DNA of 64,000 bases from Phytohabitans flavus (GCF_011764545.1 NZ_AP022870.1:186001-250000), one strand, 5' to 3'. Shown: positions 36,445 to 47,149, counted from the stretch's first letter. The notes: generated by a model not told the origin, from the sequence alone. Translations and numbers: made by a program.

Positions 36445-36459
36445 CTGTGCGACGCACAG
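36445..36459. promoter_or_regulatory. candidate PadR operator
   Basis: Inverted repeat CTGTGC-GAC-GCACAG ending 13 bases before the PadR ATG; likely autoregulatory. A further CTTGCAA at 36435 resembles the ArsR half-site. Confidence 0.4.
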
Positions 36460-36472
36460 TATCGTGTGATGC

Positions 36473-36808
36473 ATGCTCGACGATGAATTGCTTTCGACGC
36501 ACCAGCAGGAGCTGCGGCGCGGCACCGTCGTGCTCGCCTGTCTGCTGATCCTGCGCAAGCCCAACTACGGCTACGCGCTGCTCGACCTGCTCGAGCGGAG
36601 CGGTTTCGCCGTCGACGCCAACACGCTGTATCCACTGCTGCGCCGGCTGGAGAAGCAGGGCCTGCTCACCAGCGACTGGAACACCGACGAGTCCCGGCCG
36701 CGGAAGTTCTACCGCACCAGTGACCTGGGCGGGGAGCTTGCCGACACGCTGAGCCGCGACTGGGACGAGCTGCACGCCGCGTTCCGCACCCTGAAGGGCG
36801 AGTCATGA
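36473..36808 (+). CDS. PadR-family transcriptional regulator
   Basis: 111 residues: RRGTVVLACLLILRKPNYGYALLDLLERSGFAVDANTLYPLLRRLEKQGLL is the PadR winged helix, followed by the wing (SRPRKFYRTSDLG) and a dimerisation helix (SRDWDELHAAF). Its last codons overlap the membrane protein gene (ATGA), the usual PadR plus membrane-protein pairing; a repressor of its own operon is expected. Confidence 0.88.
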   Translation: MLDDELLSTHQQELRRGTVVLACLLILRKPNYGYALLDLLERSGFAVDANTLYPLLRRLEKQGLLTSDWNTDESRPRKFYRTSDLGGELADTLSRDWDELHAAFRTLKGES

Positions 36809-37758
36809 CTGCCACTGCGACCACCTCCCTCACCGACCGCTACATCGAGGCCATCCTCCGCCGCGTGCCGAGCAGGCAGCGGCCCGACATCGAGCGCGAG
36901 TTGCGTACCTCCATCGCCGACGCGGTGGACGACCGGCTCGAAGCTGGCGCCGATCCGGCGGAGGCCGAGGTGGCGGTCCTCACCGACCTGGGCGACCCGG
37001 CCCGGCTGGCCGCCGGCTACGCGGACCGCCCGCTGCACCTCATCGGCCCGGCCCTCTTCCTCGACTACACCCGCCTGCTGAGCGCGCTGCTCATCACCGT
37101 CGTGCCCGCCGTGGCCGCGGTGGTCGGTCTCCTCCGCGCGGTCGACGGCGACGGCGCCTCGTCCGTGGCCGGTGACGCGGTCGGCGCGGCGCTCACCGCC
37201 GCCCTCCACGTGACCTTCTGGACCACGCTTCTCTTCGCGGTCATCGAGCGGGTCCCGTCGGCGAAGCTGCCGGCCCGGCGGTGGACCCCGACGGCGTTGC
37301 CCGAGCCGACGGCCCGCCGCACGCGCTACGCCGAGCTGATCGCCGAGACCGTGGCGACGGTGCTCTTCACCGCACTGATCCTGCTGTCTCCGATGCTCCG
37401 TTTCGAGACGGACGCCAGCGGCGACCCGATCGGGGCGCTCGACCCCTGGCTGTGGGACACCAGGGTGATCTACATCTTCGTCGGGCTCCTCATCACCAGC
37501 CTGAGCATGGCCTTCACCAGGTACTACGCGCGCGCCTCCGCGCCCTTGGCGATCGGGCGGGCGGCCGCCGACGTCGCCACCGGGCTCACGCTCATCTGGA
37601 TCGCCACGAACGACCACATCCTCAACCCCGCGTTCGTCGAGGCGGCCGGCTGGTCGTCCGGGGTGCGCACGTGGATCAACGGGGTCGTCGTCGCCGTGTG
37701 CATCGCCTCGCTGATCAGTGCCGTGTTCACCGGCCTTCGCGACTACCGCAAGCGCTGA
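36805..37758 (+). CDS. membrane protein with permease-prefix domain
   Basis: 317 residues. Residues 8-70 form the charged helical domain seen in front of PadR-linked permeases (YIEAILRRVPSRQRPDIERELRTSIADAVDDR), followed by about six membrane helices (near 86-108, 123-147, 180-198, 218-238, 250-268, 290-308). No ATPase partner. Likely a sensor or lipid/cation-affecting membrane protein under PadR control; substrate unknown. Its final 16 bases are duplicated in tandem right after the stop. Confidence 0.78.
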   Translation: MTATATTSLTDRYIEAILRRVPSRQRPDIERELRTSIADAVDDRLEAGADPAEAEVAVLTDLGDPARLAAGYADRPLHLIGPALFLDYTRLLSALLITVVPAVAAVVGLLRAVDGDGASSVAGDAVGAALTAALHVTFWTTLLFAVIERVPSAKLPARRWTPTALPEPTARRTRYAELIAETVATVLFTALILLSPMLRFETDASGDPIGALDPWLWDTRVIYIFVGLLITSLSMAFTRYYARASAPLAIGRAAADVATGLTLIWIATNDHILNPAFVEAAGWSSGVRTWINGVVVAVCIASLISAVFTGLRDYRKR

Positions 37759-37772
37759 CTACCGCAAACGCT
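37741..37772 (+). repeat. 16-bp tandem duplication over a stop codon
   Basis: Two adjacent 16-base copies (37741-37756 and 37757-37772) differing at one base. The first encodes the terminal DYRKR of the membrane protein, the second repeats it after the stop. Confidence 0.8.
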
Positions 37773-37791
37773 GGATGGAGACGAGGTAGCG

Positions 37792-38746
<955 letters not shown>

Positions 38747-38766
<20 letters not shown>

Positions 38767-40414
38767 TCGAGTGCCCCACTGAGTCGATCGGCTCGCTCGC
38801 GCGGATCAGTTCCGCGAGCGGGCCGATGGCCTTTGCGACCGCGCTGTCCGAGACGACGAGCAGTCCGTGCACCTCGCCCGCCGGCACGGTCAGCGGGTCG
38901 GACGACTCGATGCCGTACCACGACGGCACGCCGCTTCCCTTGTAGACAAGCCACACCCGCTCGCCGGCATAGCGTGAACGCAGCCGGTCGGCCAGCCGCC
39001 CCAGGTCCTGCCCCCAGTCCACATTGGAGTCGTGCAGGCGCTCGTGGGTGCGGGCCGGCCCGCCGAAGGCCTCGTTCGAGTAGGGCAGGTAGTACGGGAA
39101 CGTGCGCAGCGAGCTCACCGCCACGAAGAGCACCAGCACCACCGCGGCGGCCCGCACCCACCGCCACCGCACCACGGTCACCGCGGCGGCCGCGACGGCG
39201 AGGAAGAGCGGCACCACCAGCACGTACCGGATGCCGAAGTTGCGGGTTCCGGTCATCGCCACGCCGAGCAGCACGGCGACCGGCGCCAGCACGTACGGCG
39301 CGGCCGGCCGCAGCCGGGGCATCGCGAGGAGCGCGACCGTGCCGGCCAGCCACAGCGCGATCGCGCCGAGCGGCGACTTCACCAGCAGCGCGGCCGGCAG
39401 GTAGTACCAGCGGCCGCCGTCGTACAGCTGGCCGAAGAGGAAGCCGCCCCACAGCCCGTCCTCGAAGCCGAACTGCATCCGCAGCCCGTCCCCGTACGGC
39501 GCTGGGAACGGCACCAGCCGCGCCACAAGCCCGCGCCACCCGCCGACGGCCGGCACGTCCGGCGGCGTCACCCACTCCAGCCGGGGGTCGACGGCCAGGT
39601 AGGACCCCCACACCACGGCCACCGCGAGGACCGCCGCGCCGGTCGCGGCGGCCACCCCCCAGGCCGCGCCACGCCAGGTCCGCCCGCTCGCGGACCACAC
39701 CGACAGCAAGATCAGCAAAAGCAGCAATGGTACGGCCGGGAGGGCACTCATTTTCGTAGCGAGAGCCGCCCCGAGTGCCAGCCCTGCGAGGGGCATGTAG
39801 AGCCTGGGGCGCTGCCGCGCCCGCCACGCCAGCCACGCCGAGGTGAGCAGGAAACCCGCCACGGGCAGGTCGAGGGTGGCGAGGGAGCCGTGCGTGATGA
39901 CGTCGGGCGAGAAGGCGTAGAGGCCGAGCGCGACAAGCCCGCCGAACCTCCCGGTCACGTCCCGGGCGAACGCCAGCACCACCAGCCCGAAGAGCAGCGT
40001 CAGCAGAATCACCGGCAGGCGGGCGAAGAGCATCAGGCGCCACGGGTCGTAGCCGGACTCGTACAGCAGGCGCCGGCCGAGCACGCTCTGCTCGTCCTCG
40101 AAGCCCGGGTCGACCTCGGCACCGGAGAACGCCAGCCCGGCGCCGATCAGCAGCTTGCCGAGCGGCGGGTGCTCCGGGTTGTACCGGAGGCTGTGCTCCT
40201 GTAGCTGCCAGACGGCCGTGCCGACGTAGACCGGCTCGTCGATCGTCGGGGTCTGCTGGACGGCCGTCGTCAGCATCGCGACCGCCATCTGGCCGAGGAT
40301 GATGGCCACCACCAGCGGGTACAGCCACCGCCGGTGGCGCGCCAGCACCGCCGCCCGACCCCCTGCGGGACCGGTCGCCGGCGCGGGCGGTGTCGCCACC
40401 TTCGTCACCGTCAC
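38747..40414 (-). CDS. GT39/ArnT-like membrane glycosyltransferase
   Basis: 555 residues with about 10-12 membrane helices and two larger extracellular loops. First loop carries TIDEPVYVGTAVWQL with the Asp-Glu pair of the GT-C catalytic motif; HPPLGKLLIGAGLAF follows, as in protein-mannosyltransferase-like and ArnT-like enzymes. A soluble C-terminal segment (about 440-555) is attached. Transfers a sugar from a polyprenyl-phosphate donor to a protein or lipid at the outer face of the membrane. Acceptor unknown. Confidence 0.84.
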
Positions 40415-40567
40415 AGTTCACACTCCCCTGAACAGAGACACGGGCGGGTCAGCGGCATTTGTTCAACGGGACCCCGATCGAAGGGGACGGAACCGATCGG
40501 GGGTCCGGCGCGACCAGGTAGCGTGACGCGGTCTGCGATAAAGGAGCCCAAGACGGGCGGGAGCGCC

Positions 40568-41023
40568 TTGGACGACTTCGGCGCGGCGTATCGGGCGCAC
40601 TACGACGGCATGATCCGGCTGGCGTACGTGATCACCGACAGCATGGCGGCGGCCGAGGACATCGTGCAGGAGGCGTTCGTCGAGCTGTACCGGCGCTGGG
40701 CCACGGTCCGTGACCCGGAGAACTGGCTGCACACGGTGGTGGTCAACCGGTCCCGGTCATGGTGGCGGCGCCTCGTGGTGGCCCGCCGGCACGTGGCGCG
40801 CGGCTCACCCGCCGAGTCGGCACCGTCCGCCGAGGACGGCACGGCGGTGCGCCAGGCGCTGCTGGCGCTGAGCAGCCGCCAGCGCGCGGCGGTCTTCCTC
40901 CGCTTCTACCTCGACCTGCCCGAGCTGGCCATCGCCGAGGCGCTCGGCTGCCGCCCCGGCACGGTCAAGTCGCTGCTGCACCGCGCGCTCGCCACGCTGA
41001 GGGAGCATCTCGATGAGAACTGA
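40568..41023 (+). CDS. ECF RNA polymerase sigma factor, SigE family
   Basis: 151 residues: region 2 (YDGMIRLAYVITDSMAAAEDIVQEAFVELYRRW) with the -10-binding helix, a short basic linker, region 4 (LLALSSRQRAAVFLRFYLDLPELAIAEALGCRPGTVKSLLHRAL) with the -35 helix-turn-helix. TTG 40568 has GGGAG four bases upstream; GTG 40523 would give 15 more residues. Overlaps the next gene, a membrane protein that probably restrains it, by 11 bases. Confidence 0.86.
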   Translation: MDDFGAAYRAHYDGMIRLAYVITDSMAAAEDIVQEAFVELYRRWATVRDPENWLHTVVVNRSRSWWRRLVVARRHVARGSPAESAPSAEDGTAVRQALLALSSRQRAAVFLRFYLDLPELAIAEALGCRPGTVKSLLHRALATLREHLDEN

Positions 41024-42283
41024 GCCACAGGGCGACCGGGACGAGCGGGTGCGGGCCGCCGTCCGGGCACACATCGCCGCACAGGACGTACCCCCGCCGG
41101 ACCTGGCCCGCATCGTGGGCCGCGCGGAAGCCGCGGCCCGGCCTCGACGGCGGCCCGGATGGGTCGTCCACGCCGTGGCGGCCGCGGTCGCCGTCGTGGT
41201 CTGCGGCACGGTGACCGCGGTCGCCGTGACCCGGAGCGAGACCCACTACGGGCTCGCGCCGGTGTACTCACCCGACCGGATCCCGGACTTCACGCAGCTC
41301 CCGGGGCCGGAGGTGGTGTGGCCGGACGCGGTACGCCGGCTGCCGATCAAGCTTCCCGACGGGTCGTTCTACCGCATCACGGACACGATGGACGGCGACG
41401 ACCTGCTGGTCATCTCGCAGGGTCGCGAGGCGGGTCCACTGTTCTTCAACCCGGACACCGCGGCGGTACGCCGAGCGGCCACCCCGTCCATCTCCGACGG
41501 CCTGGCCGCGCCAAAGGTCACGACGGCCCTGGTCGCCGGCGATCGGGTGGTCTGGTTCGTGACAGGACGGCGAGCGGGCAAGGAGGTCCGCGAGGCGTGG
41601 ACGGCACCGCTGGCCGGGGCGCGGCGACCAAGCTGGCCGACCTCCCGCACAGCGCGGTCCAGCAGCGCGGTGTGCTGGCCGGCGACGCGCTGATCTGGGA
41701 GGAGTACGTGGCGGAGGGCAAGGACGCTGCCGTCATCAAGCGGCTGTCGCTGCGCGACGGGAAGGTCGGCGACGTGCCGGGCTCGCGCGGTTACTGGCTC
41801 TCCACCATCCCCGGGTGGATCACGTCGCAGTACGGCGGGTCACCCTTCGGCGGCGTGGCCGAGCGCGCCGGCACGATCGTGGAGGTCGCCACCGGGCGCC
41901 GGCTGCAATGGAAGTCCAACGACGAGATGGTCTCGTCCGTCTATTGCGGACCTGATTGGTGCACCGGCTGGAACGTCGCCAATTCCGCCGCGATCCAGGA
42001 CCTCGACGGTGGCGACTACGTCGATCTGAAACAGATGGGCAGCCTCTCGCCGGGCCTTGAGGGACGGCTCGCGACCGGCCAACTCGGCCAACGGCAGATC
42101 GTCTGGGACCGGGGCAGCGGCCGGGCCGCGGAGATCAAGCAGCAAGGGACGCCGGGGGACCGGATCGGCGCCTTTGATCCGGCCTTCAGCAACTTCGGCG
42201 ACTGGGGCGAGGGCGGCCCGATACGCGTGTGGCTGACCCAGGACGGCACGCCGATGATGCTGGACCTGAAGCGGTTGTGGTGA
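41013..42283 (+). CDS. membrane-anchored partner of the sigma factor (frame broken once)
   Basis: About 423 residues after repair. A cytoplasmic lead of about 50 residues (RDERVRAAVRAHIAAQDVPPPDL), one membrane helix (about 53-72), then an extracellular domain rich in beta strands and Trp/Gly turns (YRITDTMDGDDLLVIS, WEEYVAEGKDAAVIKRLSL) resembling a beta-propeller. Overlap with the sigma gene suggests an anti-sigma role, though no zinc-binding HxxxCxxC motif is present. The frame breaks in the four-G run 41617-41620; one extra G joins APLAG to GAATKLADLP. Confidence 0.75.
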
Positions 42284-42308
42284 GTAGCGGTTTGTGGTGA
42301 GCCGGGGT

Positions 42309-42343
42309 CCGGCCCCGCCCGACGGACTGACGGGCGGGGCCGG
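42309..42343. terminator. bidirectional hairpin between convergent genes
   Basis: Twelve-base perfect inverted repeat (42309-42320 with 42332-42343), loop of 11, midway between the sigma-partner gene and the convergent metallophosphoesterase gene. Confidence 0.8.
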
Positions 42344-42354
42344 AGTGGCGGTGA

Positions 42355-43998
42355 TCAGCGGCGGGGCGCCGGGTTGGCAACCTCGATCTCGTTGATCTGC
42401 TCGCCGGTGAGCACGTCGAAGGCGCGTACCACCGTGCGGTCCTCGTACACGGAGACGGTCAGCACGCCCGGCGACTCAGGCCGGTCGGTCGCCGAGTCCT
42501 CGTCCCACGGGTCGTCCGGGCTGGGCATGAACTCCATCGCCAGCGCGCCCGTGTTGATCGCCGTGTAGCCGTCCTTGTGACCGCCGTCCACGACCACCTG
42601 CGCGGCCCAGTCCCGACGGTACGGGGACCAGTGCGTGTGCCCGCTCAGGTAGATAACGTTCGGGTACTTGCCGATGATCTTCTCGATGTCGAACTCGCGC
42701 GGGCCGTTCTCGTAGAAGTTGCCGTACGTGCCGGAGACCGTCCACTCGAACGGGTAGTGGCGCTGCACCAGCACCTGCTTGCCCTTCGTGGACCAGTACG
42801 CGAGCCGCTGGCTCAGGAACGCCATCTGCGCGTCGCTGATGTCGTTCTTCTCATCCTCGGCGACGCCGGCCTCGGGGCCGAGCACGATCAGCGGCACACC
42901 GCCGATGACCTTCTCGTAGTACGTCTTGGTGATGTTCGCGCCCCACTGGTTCGCCCAGGTGACGTAGTTGCCGATCTGCTGTTCCATGGTCAGCACACGG
43001 CTGCGCACGTCGTGGTTACCGATCGCCGGGTACACGGGCGGCAGCTTGTGTCCGGCGAACGCCTCGCTCACCTGGGCGTACTCCGCGACCTGCTGCTCCT
43101 GGGTCGCCTCGCGCGGCCCGGAGATGATGTCGCCGACGAAGATGAGGCCCTTCGCGTTGGGCGCCTGGCGGTGCAGCAGGTCGAGCGCGCCGTCGGTGTA
43201 CGGCAGCCCCTCCACCTGGATGTCGCTGAGCACCTGGAAGGTGACCGGCTTGGCGCCACGGGACAGCGCCGGGAGCGGCGTGCGGACCACCACGTCGTCG
43301 ACCGCCCAGAACATCTGCGGGCGGTTGTTGCTGTACGCGAAGCGGAACACGGCGGTGCGCGCCCGCGACGGAACGTCGACCCGGATGACCTCCTGGCCGG
43401 AGATGACGTCACCGCCACCGTTCGCGCTGACGCGGGCCGCGGAGTAGCGCAGGATCTCCTGCTCCGCCCCACCGTCGAAGGCCACGGTCACCCGGCCGAC
43501 AGCCTTGTGCGCCTGGCGGTAGTGCGAGGAGAAGACGAGCTCGACGGCCCGCTTGCCGCCGACCGGCACGCCCGGGCTGACAAGCGTGCTGTTGACCGGG
43601 TTGCCGCCGTCGACGACCGCGCCCTTGGCCGCCGCGACGCCGTTGTCGGCGACCGCGATCACGCCGCGGGAACGCGAGAACTGCTGGCGCCCGTCGAGGA
43701 AGCAGCGCTGGTCCAGCGGACGGTCGGTCTCCGGGTTGCAGCCGACGCCCTCTGGCGCGGCGGCAGTGAACCAGTCGTCCCGCTGGGTGAGGGTCCAGCC
43801 GCGCCAACTGGCCGCCGCGCCGTCGGTCTGCACCGACCAGGCGGCGCCGGCACCGTCGAAGTCGCCGCGCCAGATCGTCTGGTGCCCGGACGGACCGTGT
43901 CCGGAGCCACCGGCCTGGGCCGCCGCGGTGGGCAGCAGTACGAGCGCCGCGGCGCCCGCAGCCAGCAGGAATCGGGTCTTGGGAATAGGGTTGGCCAT
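42355..43998 (-). CDS. secreted metallophosphoesterase with N-terminal beta-sandwich
   Basis: 547 residues. Signal peptide about 1-28. Residues 40-245 form a beta-sandwich of carbohydrate-binding character with two Cys. The calcineurin-like domain (about 248-520) shows LSDIQVEG, VGDIISG, GNHD and GHTH, the dimetal ligands, although the first motif has Gln where His is usual. Hydrolyses a phospho-mono or diester outside the cell. The clean 12-bp terminator after it and a palindromic element upstream isolate it as a single gene. Confidence 0.84.
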   Translation of the reverse strand: MANPIPKTRFLLAAGAAALVLLPTAAAQAGGSGHGPSGHQTIWRGDFDGAGAAWSVQTDGAAASWRGWTLTQRDDWFTAAAPEGVGCNPETDRPLDQRCFLDGRQQFSRSRGVIAVADNGVAAAKGAVVDGGNPVNSTLVSPGVPVGGKRAVELVFSSHYRQAHKAVGRVTVAFDGGAEQEILRYSAARVSANGGGDVISGQEVIRVDVPSRARTAVFRFAYSNNRPQMFWAVDDVVVRTPLPALSRGAKPVTFQVLSDIQVEGLPYTDGALDLLHRQAPNAKGLIFVGDIISGPREATQEQQVAEYAQVSEAFAGHKLPPVYPAIGNHDVRSRVLTMEQQIGNYVTWANQWGANITKTYYEKVIGGVPLIVLGPEAGVAEDEKNDISDAQMAFLSQRLAYWSTKGKQVLVQRHYPFEWTVSGTYGNFYENGPREFDIEKIIGKYPNVIYLSGHTHWSPYRRDWAAQVVVDGGHKDGYTAINTGALAMEFMPSPDDPWDEDSATDRPESPGVLTVSVYEDRTVVRAFDVLTGEQINEIEVANPAPRR

Positions 43999-44125
43999 GC
44001 CATCTCCCTAACTGAGGGTATGGGTAGCCACACCCTGGCGAGTTTGATCAAATCGCCGGTGAACGCCGGACCCTGGCCGGATGATGATCCTCCGTCAGGC
44101 ACGTCGCCCGCCGACGCCTTCCTGC

Positions 44126-44466
44126 GCTACCGCGATGCCCGCCGTGGTCCAGGCCGCTGCTCCGACGGCCTCACCGTCCGCGCTTCACAACCCGCTCCCT
44201 TTGGGACTCGGCCAGGCCGGCGGCCGCCGGCCCCGGGGGCTCTGGAACTGGGCGCACCGATGCGCCCAGCCCGCAGACCAGGCCCGGTCCGCTGCACCGC
44301 CGTCCCCGCGGGTATGTGCTCGCGATCCAGCCTTTGTGAACGCTTCCTGCTGCTCCAGCAACGGGAAACGTTCACAAACCTCGGGGCCGGGCCGGGCTGG
44401 GTTGTGAAGCGCGGAGGGTGAGGCCGCGGGAGCGGCGGTCCGGACCACCGCGAACATCGCGGTAGC
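44126..44466. repeat. 341-bp MITE-like palindromic element
   Basis: Imperfect 68-base terminal inverted repeats (44126-44193 against 44399-44466, roughly 85 percent identical by eye) enclose two internal perfect hairpins: 9-base stem 44248-44256/44261-44269 with four-base loop and 10-base stem 44333-44342/44369-44378. No coding potential beyond shadow frames; both strands give short similar peptides because of the symmetry. This fills the only gene-free stretch over 300 bases (43999-44523). The rest of that stretch shows nothing I can name. No target-site duplication is obvious. Confidence 0.65.
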
Positions 44467-44523
44467 TCGATTCTGTCTTGGCATGGAGCGTCTGGGCTTT
44501 TGGGCGTCGGGCACGATGGGTCC

Positions 44524-45621
44524 GTGGAGTTGAATGGGTTTCTCGCCGCCGCGGAAGAGCTGTTGGCCGTACCGTCCACCGCGGATCGCCCAGCCGAGCT
44601 GCGCCGGGCCGTGGAGTTGGTCCTCGACTTCGTCGGGCCTGGCTTCCAGGTGGCGTGGTTCGAGTCGAGCGGGGTGCCCAGCGCCCTGGTCCACCATGGA
44701 CCCGAGCGGCGCGACTTCCGGGTGGTGCTCAACGCCCACCTCGACGTCGTGCCGGCTGCGCCTGAGCAGTTCCAGCCACGGCGGGACGGCGACCGGCTGT
44801 ACGCGCGGGGCGCCCAGGACATGAAGATCACGGCGCTGGCCCAGGCGCTCGCCTTCCGGGAGACCGCGGCGACCCTGCCGTACCCGCTCGCGCTACAGCT
44901 CGTGGCCGACGAGGAGGTGGGCGGGCGCGACGGCACGCGGTACCAGCTGGAGCAGGGCGTCACCGGCGAGTTCGTGGTGATCGGTGAGCACAGCAAGCTG
45001 GACATCGTGGCCGACTCGAAGGGGGTGGCGCACGTCCGCCTGCACGCGACGGGCCACAGTGGTCACGGCGCATACCCGTGGCTCGGCGACAACGCCCTGC
45101 TCAAGCTCGGCCGCACGATCGAGCGGGTCACCGAGCGCTACCCCGTACCGGTCGAGGAGGCGTGGCGTACCACGGTAAACCTGGCCCGGATCGAAACGCC
45201 CAACCGCGCGTTCAACCAGATCCCGGCCGAAGCGGAGGCCTGGCTGGACATCCGCTTCCCCACCGAGGACACCGACTGGGCCGGCGCCGACGCGGAGCGG
45301 ATCACCGCCCACCTGGCCGCCTTCTGCGAGCCCGGCGTGACCGTCGCGGTCGACCACGTGGACCCGCCGCACCACGCCGACCACGACCGCCCGGAGATCG
45401 CCCACCTGCGCGACGCCGCGCGGGAGGAGGGCTACGGCGGCGAGTTCCTCTACAAGCACGGGGCGGGCGACGGCCGCTTCTACTCGGCGCGCGGCATCCC
45501 GGCGGTCGCGTTCGGCGTGGGCGGTCACGGCCAGCACGGCCCGCACGAGTACGCCGAGATCTCCACGATCGCGCCCTACCACCGCGCCTTGGTCGACTTC
45601 CTCCACCGCCTGGCCCGCTAA
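44524..45621 (+). CDS. M20-family metallopeptidase (ArgE/DapE type)
   Basis: 365 residues. Zinc-site motifs: LNAHLDVVPA (His ligand), GAQDMK (bridging Asp), VADEEVGGRDG (catalytic Glu and ligand Glu), and C-terminal GGHGQHGPHEYAE with the last His. A lid/dimerisation domain (HATGHSGHGAYPWLGDNAL) lies between. Removes an acyl or amino-acid group from a small peptide or N-acyl amine. GTG 44524 chosen; a possible TTG at 44500 would add eight residues. Confidence 0.88.
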   Translation: MELNGFLAAAEELLAVPSTADRPAELRRAVELVLDFVGPGFQVAWFESSGVPSALVHHGPERRDFRVVLNAHLDVVPAAPEQFQPRRDGDRLYARGAQDMKITALAQALAFRETAATLPYPLALQLVADEEVGGRDGTRYQLEQGVTGEFVVIGEHSKLDIVADSKGVAHVRLHATGHSGHGAYPWLGDNALLKLGRTIERVTERYPVPVEEAWRTTVNLARIETPNRAFNQIPAEAEAWLDIRFPTEDTDWAGADAERITAHLAAFCEPGVTVAVDHVDPPHHADHDRPEIAHLRDAAREEGYGGEFLYKHGAGDGRFYSARGIPAVAFGVGGHGQHGPHEYAEISTIAPYHRALVDFLHRLAR

Positions 45622-45637
45622 AGCTCCCGCCGAGGGG

Positions 45638-46288
45638 TCAGGTGGCGTACTCGTCGTTCAGGCGCCACCACGTGTACGGCTCGGTCTGGGGCCAGCCCAC
45701 CGGTGAGTCCTCCCAGGCCTCCTGCCGCCCGTACGGCGTCAGGTCGAGCACGTTGAAGTCGAACCGCAGCCGGTCGACGCCGCGCGAGGTCGTGTAGTAG
45801 GTGCGGAAGATGTCGTCGCCGTCGTGCAGGAAGACGCTGAGCCCGAAGCCCTCGCCGCCGGTGTGGTCGGTGTGGAACGTGGTGCCGGCGGACGAGTACA
45901 TCGGGATGGTCCAGCCCATCCGCTGGCGGTGCGCCTCGAGGTCGGCGAACGGCCCGCGCGACACCAGGGCGAACGTGGTGTCCCGCGCGTTGAGGTGCGC
46001 CAGGTGGCCGACATTGTCCGTGAAGGTTGCGCAGCCCCGGCAGTAGCCGTCGTCGAGCCACATGAAGTGGTACACGACGAGCTGCCGGCGCCCCTCGAAC
46101 AGGTCCTGGAGCTGAGCGGGGCCGCCCGGGCCCTCGAAGGTGTACTCCTTCTCCACGCGCGTCATCGGCAGCCGCCGGCGCTCGGCGGCGAGCGCGTCGA
46201 GCGCGCGGGTGGCCGCCTTCTCCTTCGCCATCAGGGCGTCACGGGCTGCCTGCCACTCGGCCGGCGAAACGATCGGTGGTCTGGTCAT
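45638..46288 (-). CDS. DUF899 thioredoxin-like protein
   Basis: 216 residues. N-terminal helix (SPAEWQAARDALMAKEKAATRALDAL), LPMTRVEKEYTFEGPGG, then a thioredoxin-like core with YHFMWLDDGYCRGCATFTD carrying a C-x2-C pair and the partner strand ending RLNDEYAT. Members are often called AhpC/TSA-like and are regularly divergent from HxlR regulators. Probably a redox protein in the cytoplasm; electron partner unknown. Confidence 0.82.
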   Translation of the reverse strand: MTRPPIVSPAEWQAARDALMAKEKAATRALDALAAERRRLPMTRVEKEYTFEGPGGPAQLQDLFEGRRQLVVYHFMWLDDGYCRGCATFTDNVGHLAHLNARDTTFALVSRGPFADLEAHRQRMGWTIPMYSSAGTTFHTDHTGGEGFGLSVFLHDGDDIFRTYYTTSRGVDRLRFDFNVLDLTPYGRQEAWEDSPVGWPQTEPYTWWRLNDEYAT

Positions 46289-46305
46289 GGACCTGATGCT
46301 TCACT

Positions 46306-46334
46306 ATCTGTAGTGTGTTGTCAAAGATCTGTAG
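46306..46334. promoter_or_regulatory. candidate HxlR operator: direct ATCTGTAG repeats
   Basis: ATCTGTAG occurs at 46306-46313 and 46327-46334, exactly 21 bases apart (two helical turns), in the 82-base space between divergent DUF899 and HxlR genes. The first copy lies within ACTA-N4-TAGT symmetry. Confidence 0.5.
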
Positions 46335-46370
46335 GACAGCGGTGCGGAGCTGCGGGAAGGGCGTCGAGGC

Positions 46371-47044
46371 ATGGGCCGGCGGGCGTACCAGGATGGGTGT
46401 GCGGTAGCGCACGCGCTAAACCTCGTCGGCGAGCGGTGGGCGCTGCTCGTCGTCCGCGAGCTGGTGCTCGGCCCCAAGCGCTACGTCGACCTCCAGGCCG
46501 GGCTGCCCGGAGCCGGGCCGACGATCCTCGCCCAGCGGCTGCGCGAGCTGGAGGAGGTGGGCGTGGTGCGTCGCCGCACGCTGCCGCCGCCGTCGGCTGC
46601 CCGGGTGTATGAGCTGACGAGCTGGGGCGCCGAGCTCGCGCCGGTTGTCGCCGCGCTGGGGCGGTGGGGAGCCCGTTCGCCGGTCGTCGCGCCCGAGGGA
46701 CCGGTCGGCACCGACTCGTGGCTGCTCAGCCTCGGCACGTTCTTCGACCCGGGCGCGTCCGAGCCGTGGACGGCCACGTTCGAGATCCGGCTCGGCCCGA
46801 GTGCGTACCGGCTGAAGGTGCTCGATGGCCGCCTTGTCGAGGTGGCCCGCGGCGAGGCCTGGGGCGAGCCCGACGCCCGGGTCGAGACGGACGGCGAGAC
46901 CTTCGGCGCGCTGCTCGCCGGCGAGCGGGTGGCGGCGGCCCAGGTGGCCGGCCGCCTGGCGGTCACCGGTGACGCCGACGCGGTGCAGCGCCTGCTCGAC
47001 GCGGTGCGAATGCCCACCCCAGCGCTACCCCGACAGGGGCTTAG
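46371..47044 (+). CDS. HxlR-family regulator with SCP2-like domain (stop lost by frame break)
   Basis: HxlR winged helix at the front (ALNLVGERWALLVVRELVLGPKRYVDLQ; GPTILAQRLRELEEVGVV), then an SCP2-type ligand domain (about 115-215) ending AVQRLLDAVRMP. As read, the frame has no stop and would run 2 kb into the ABC transporter gene, which is implausible. Restoring one C within the C-runs 47013-47020 ends the protein after TPTGA at TAG 47042-47044, so I place the end there (about 224 residues). Likely represses the DUF899 gene through the repeats at 46306. Confidence 0.75.
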
Positions 47045-47149
47045 CCCCACTGCCCCGACCCGCCCCGCGACAGGCCGGTCGCCGGTCACGCTTGCATCCG
47101 GTACCCATCATGTACGCGCCCCGAAGCTGATCAACTGGGTATTCCGCAG

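Noticed and set aside
44150..45000. Possible small genes on both strands of the palindromic element
   Set aside because: The peptides from the two strands resemble each other only because of inverted symmetry; no start signals or family features.
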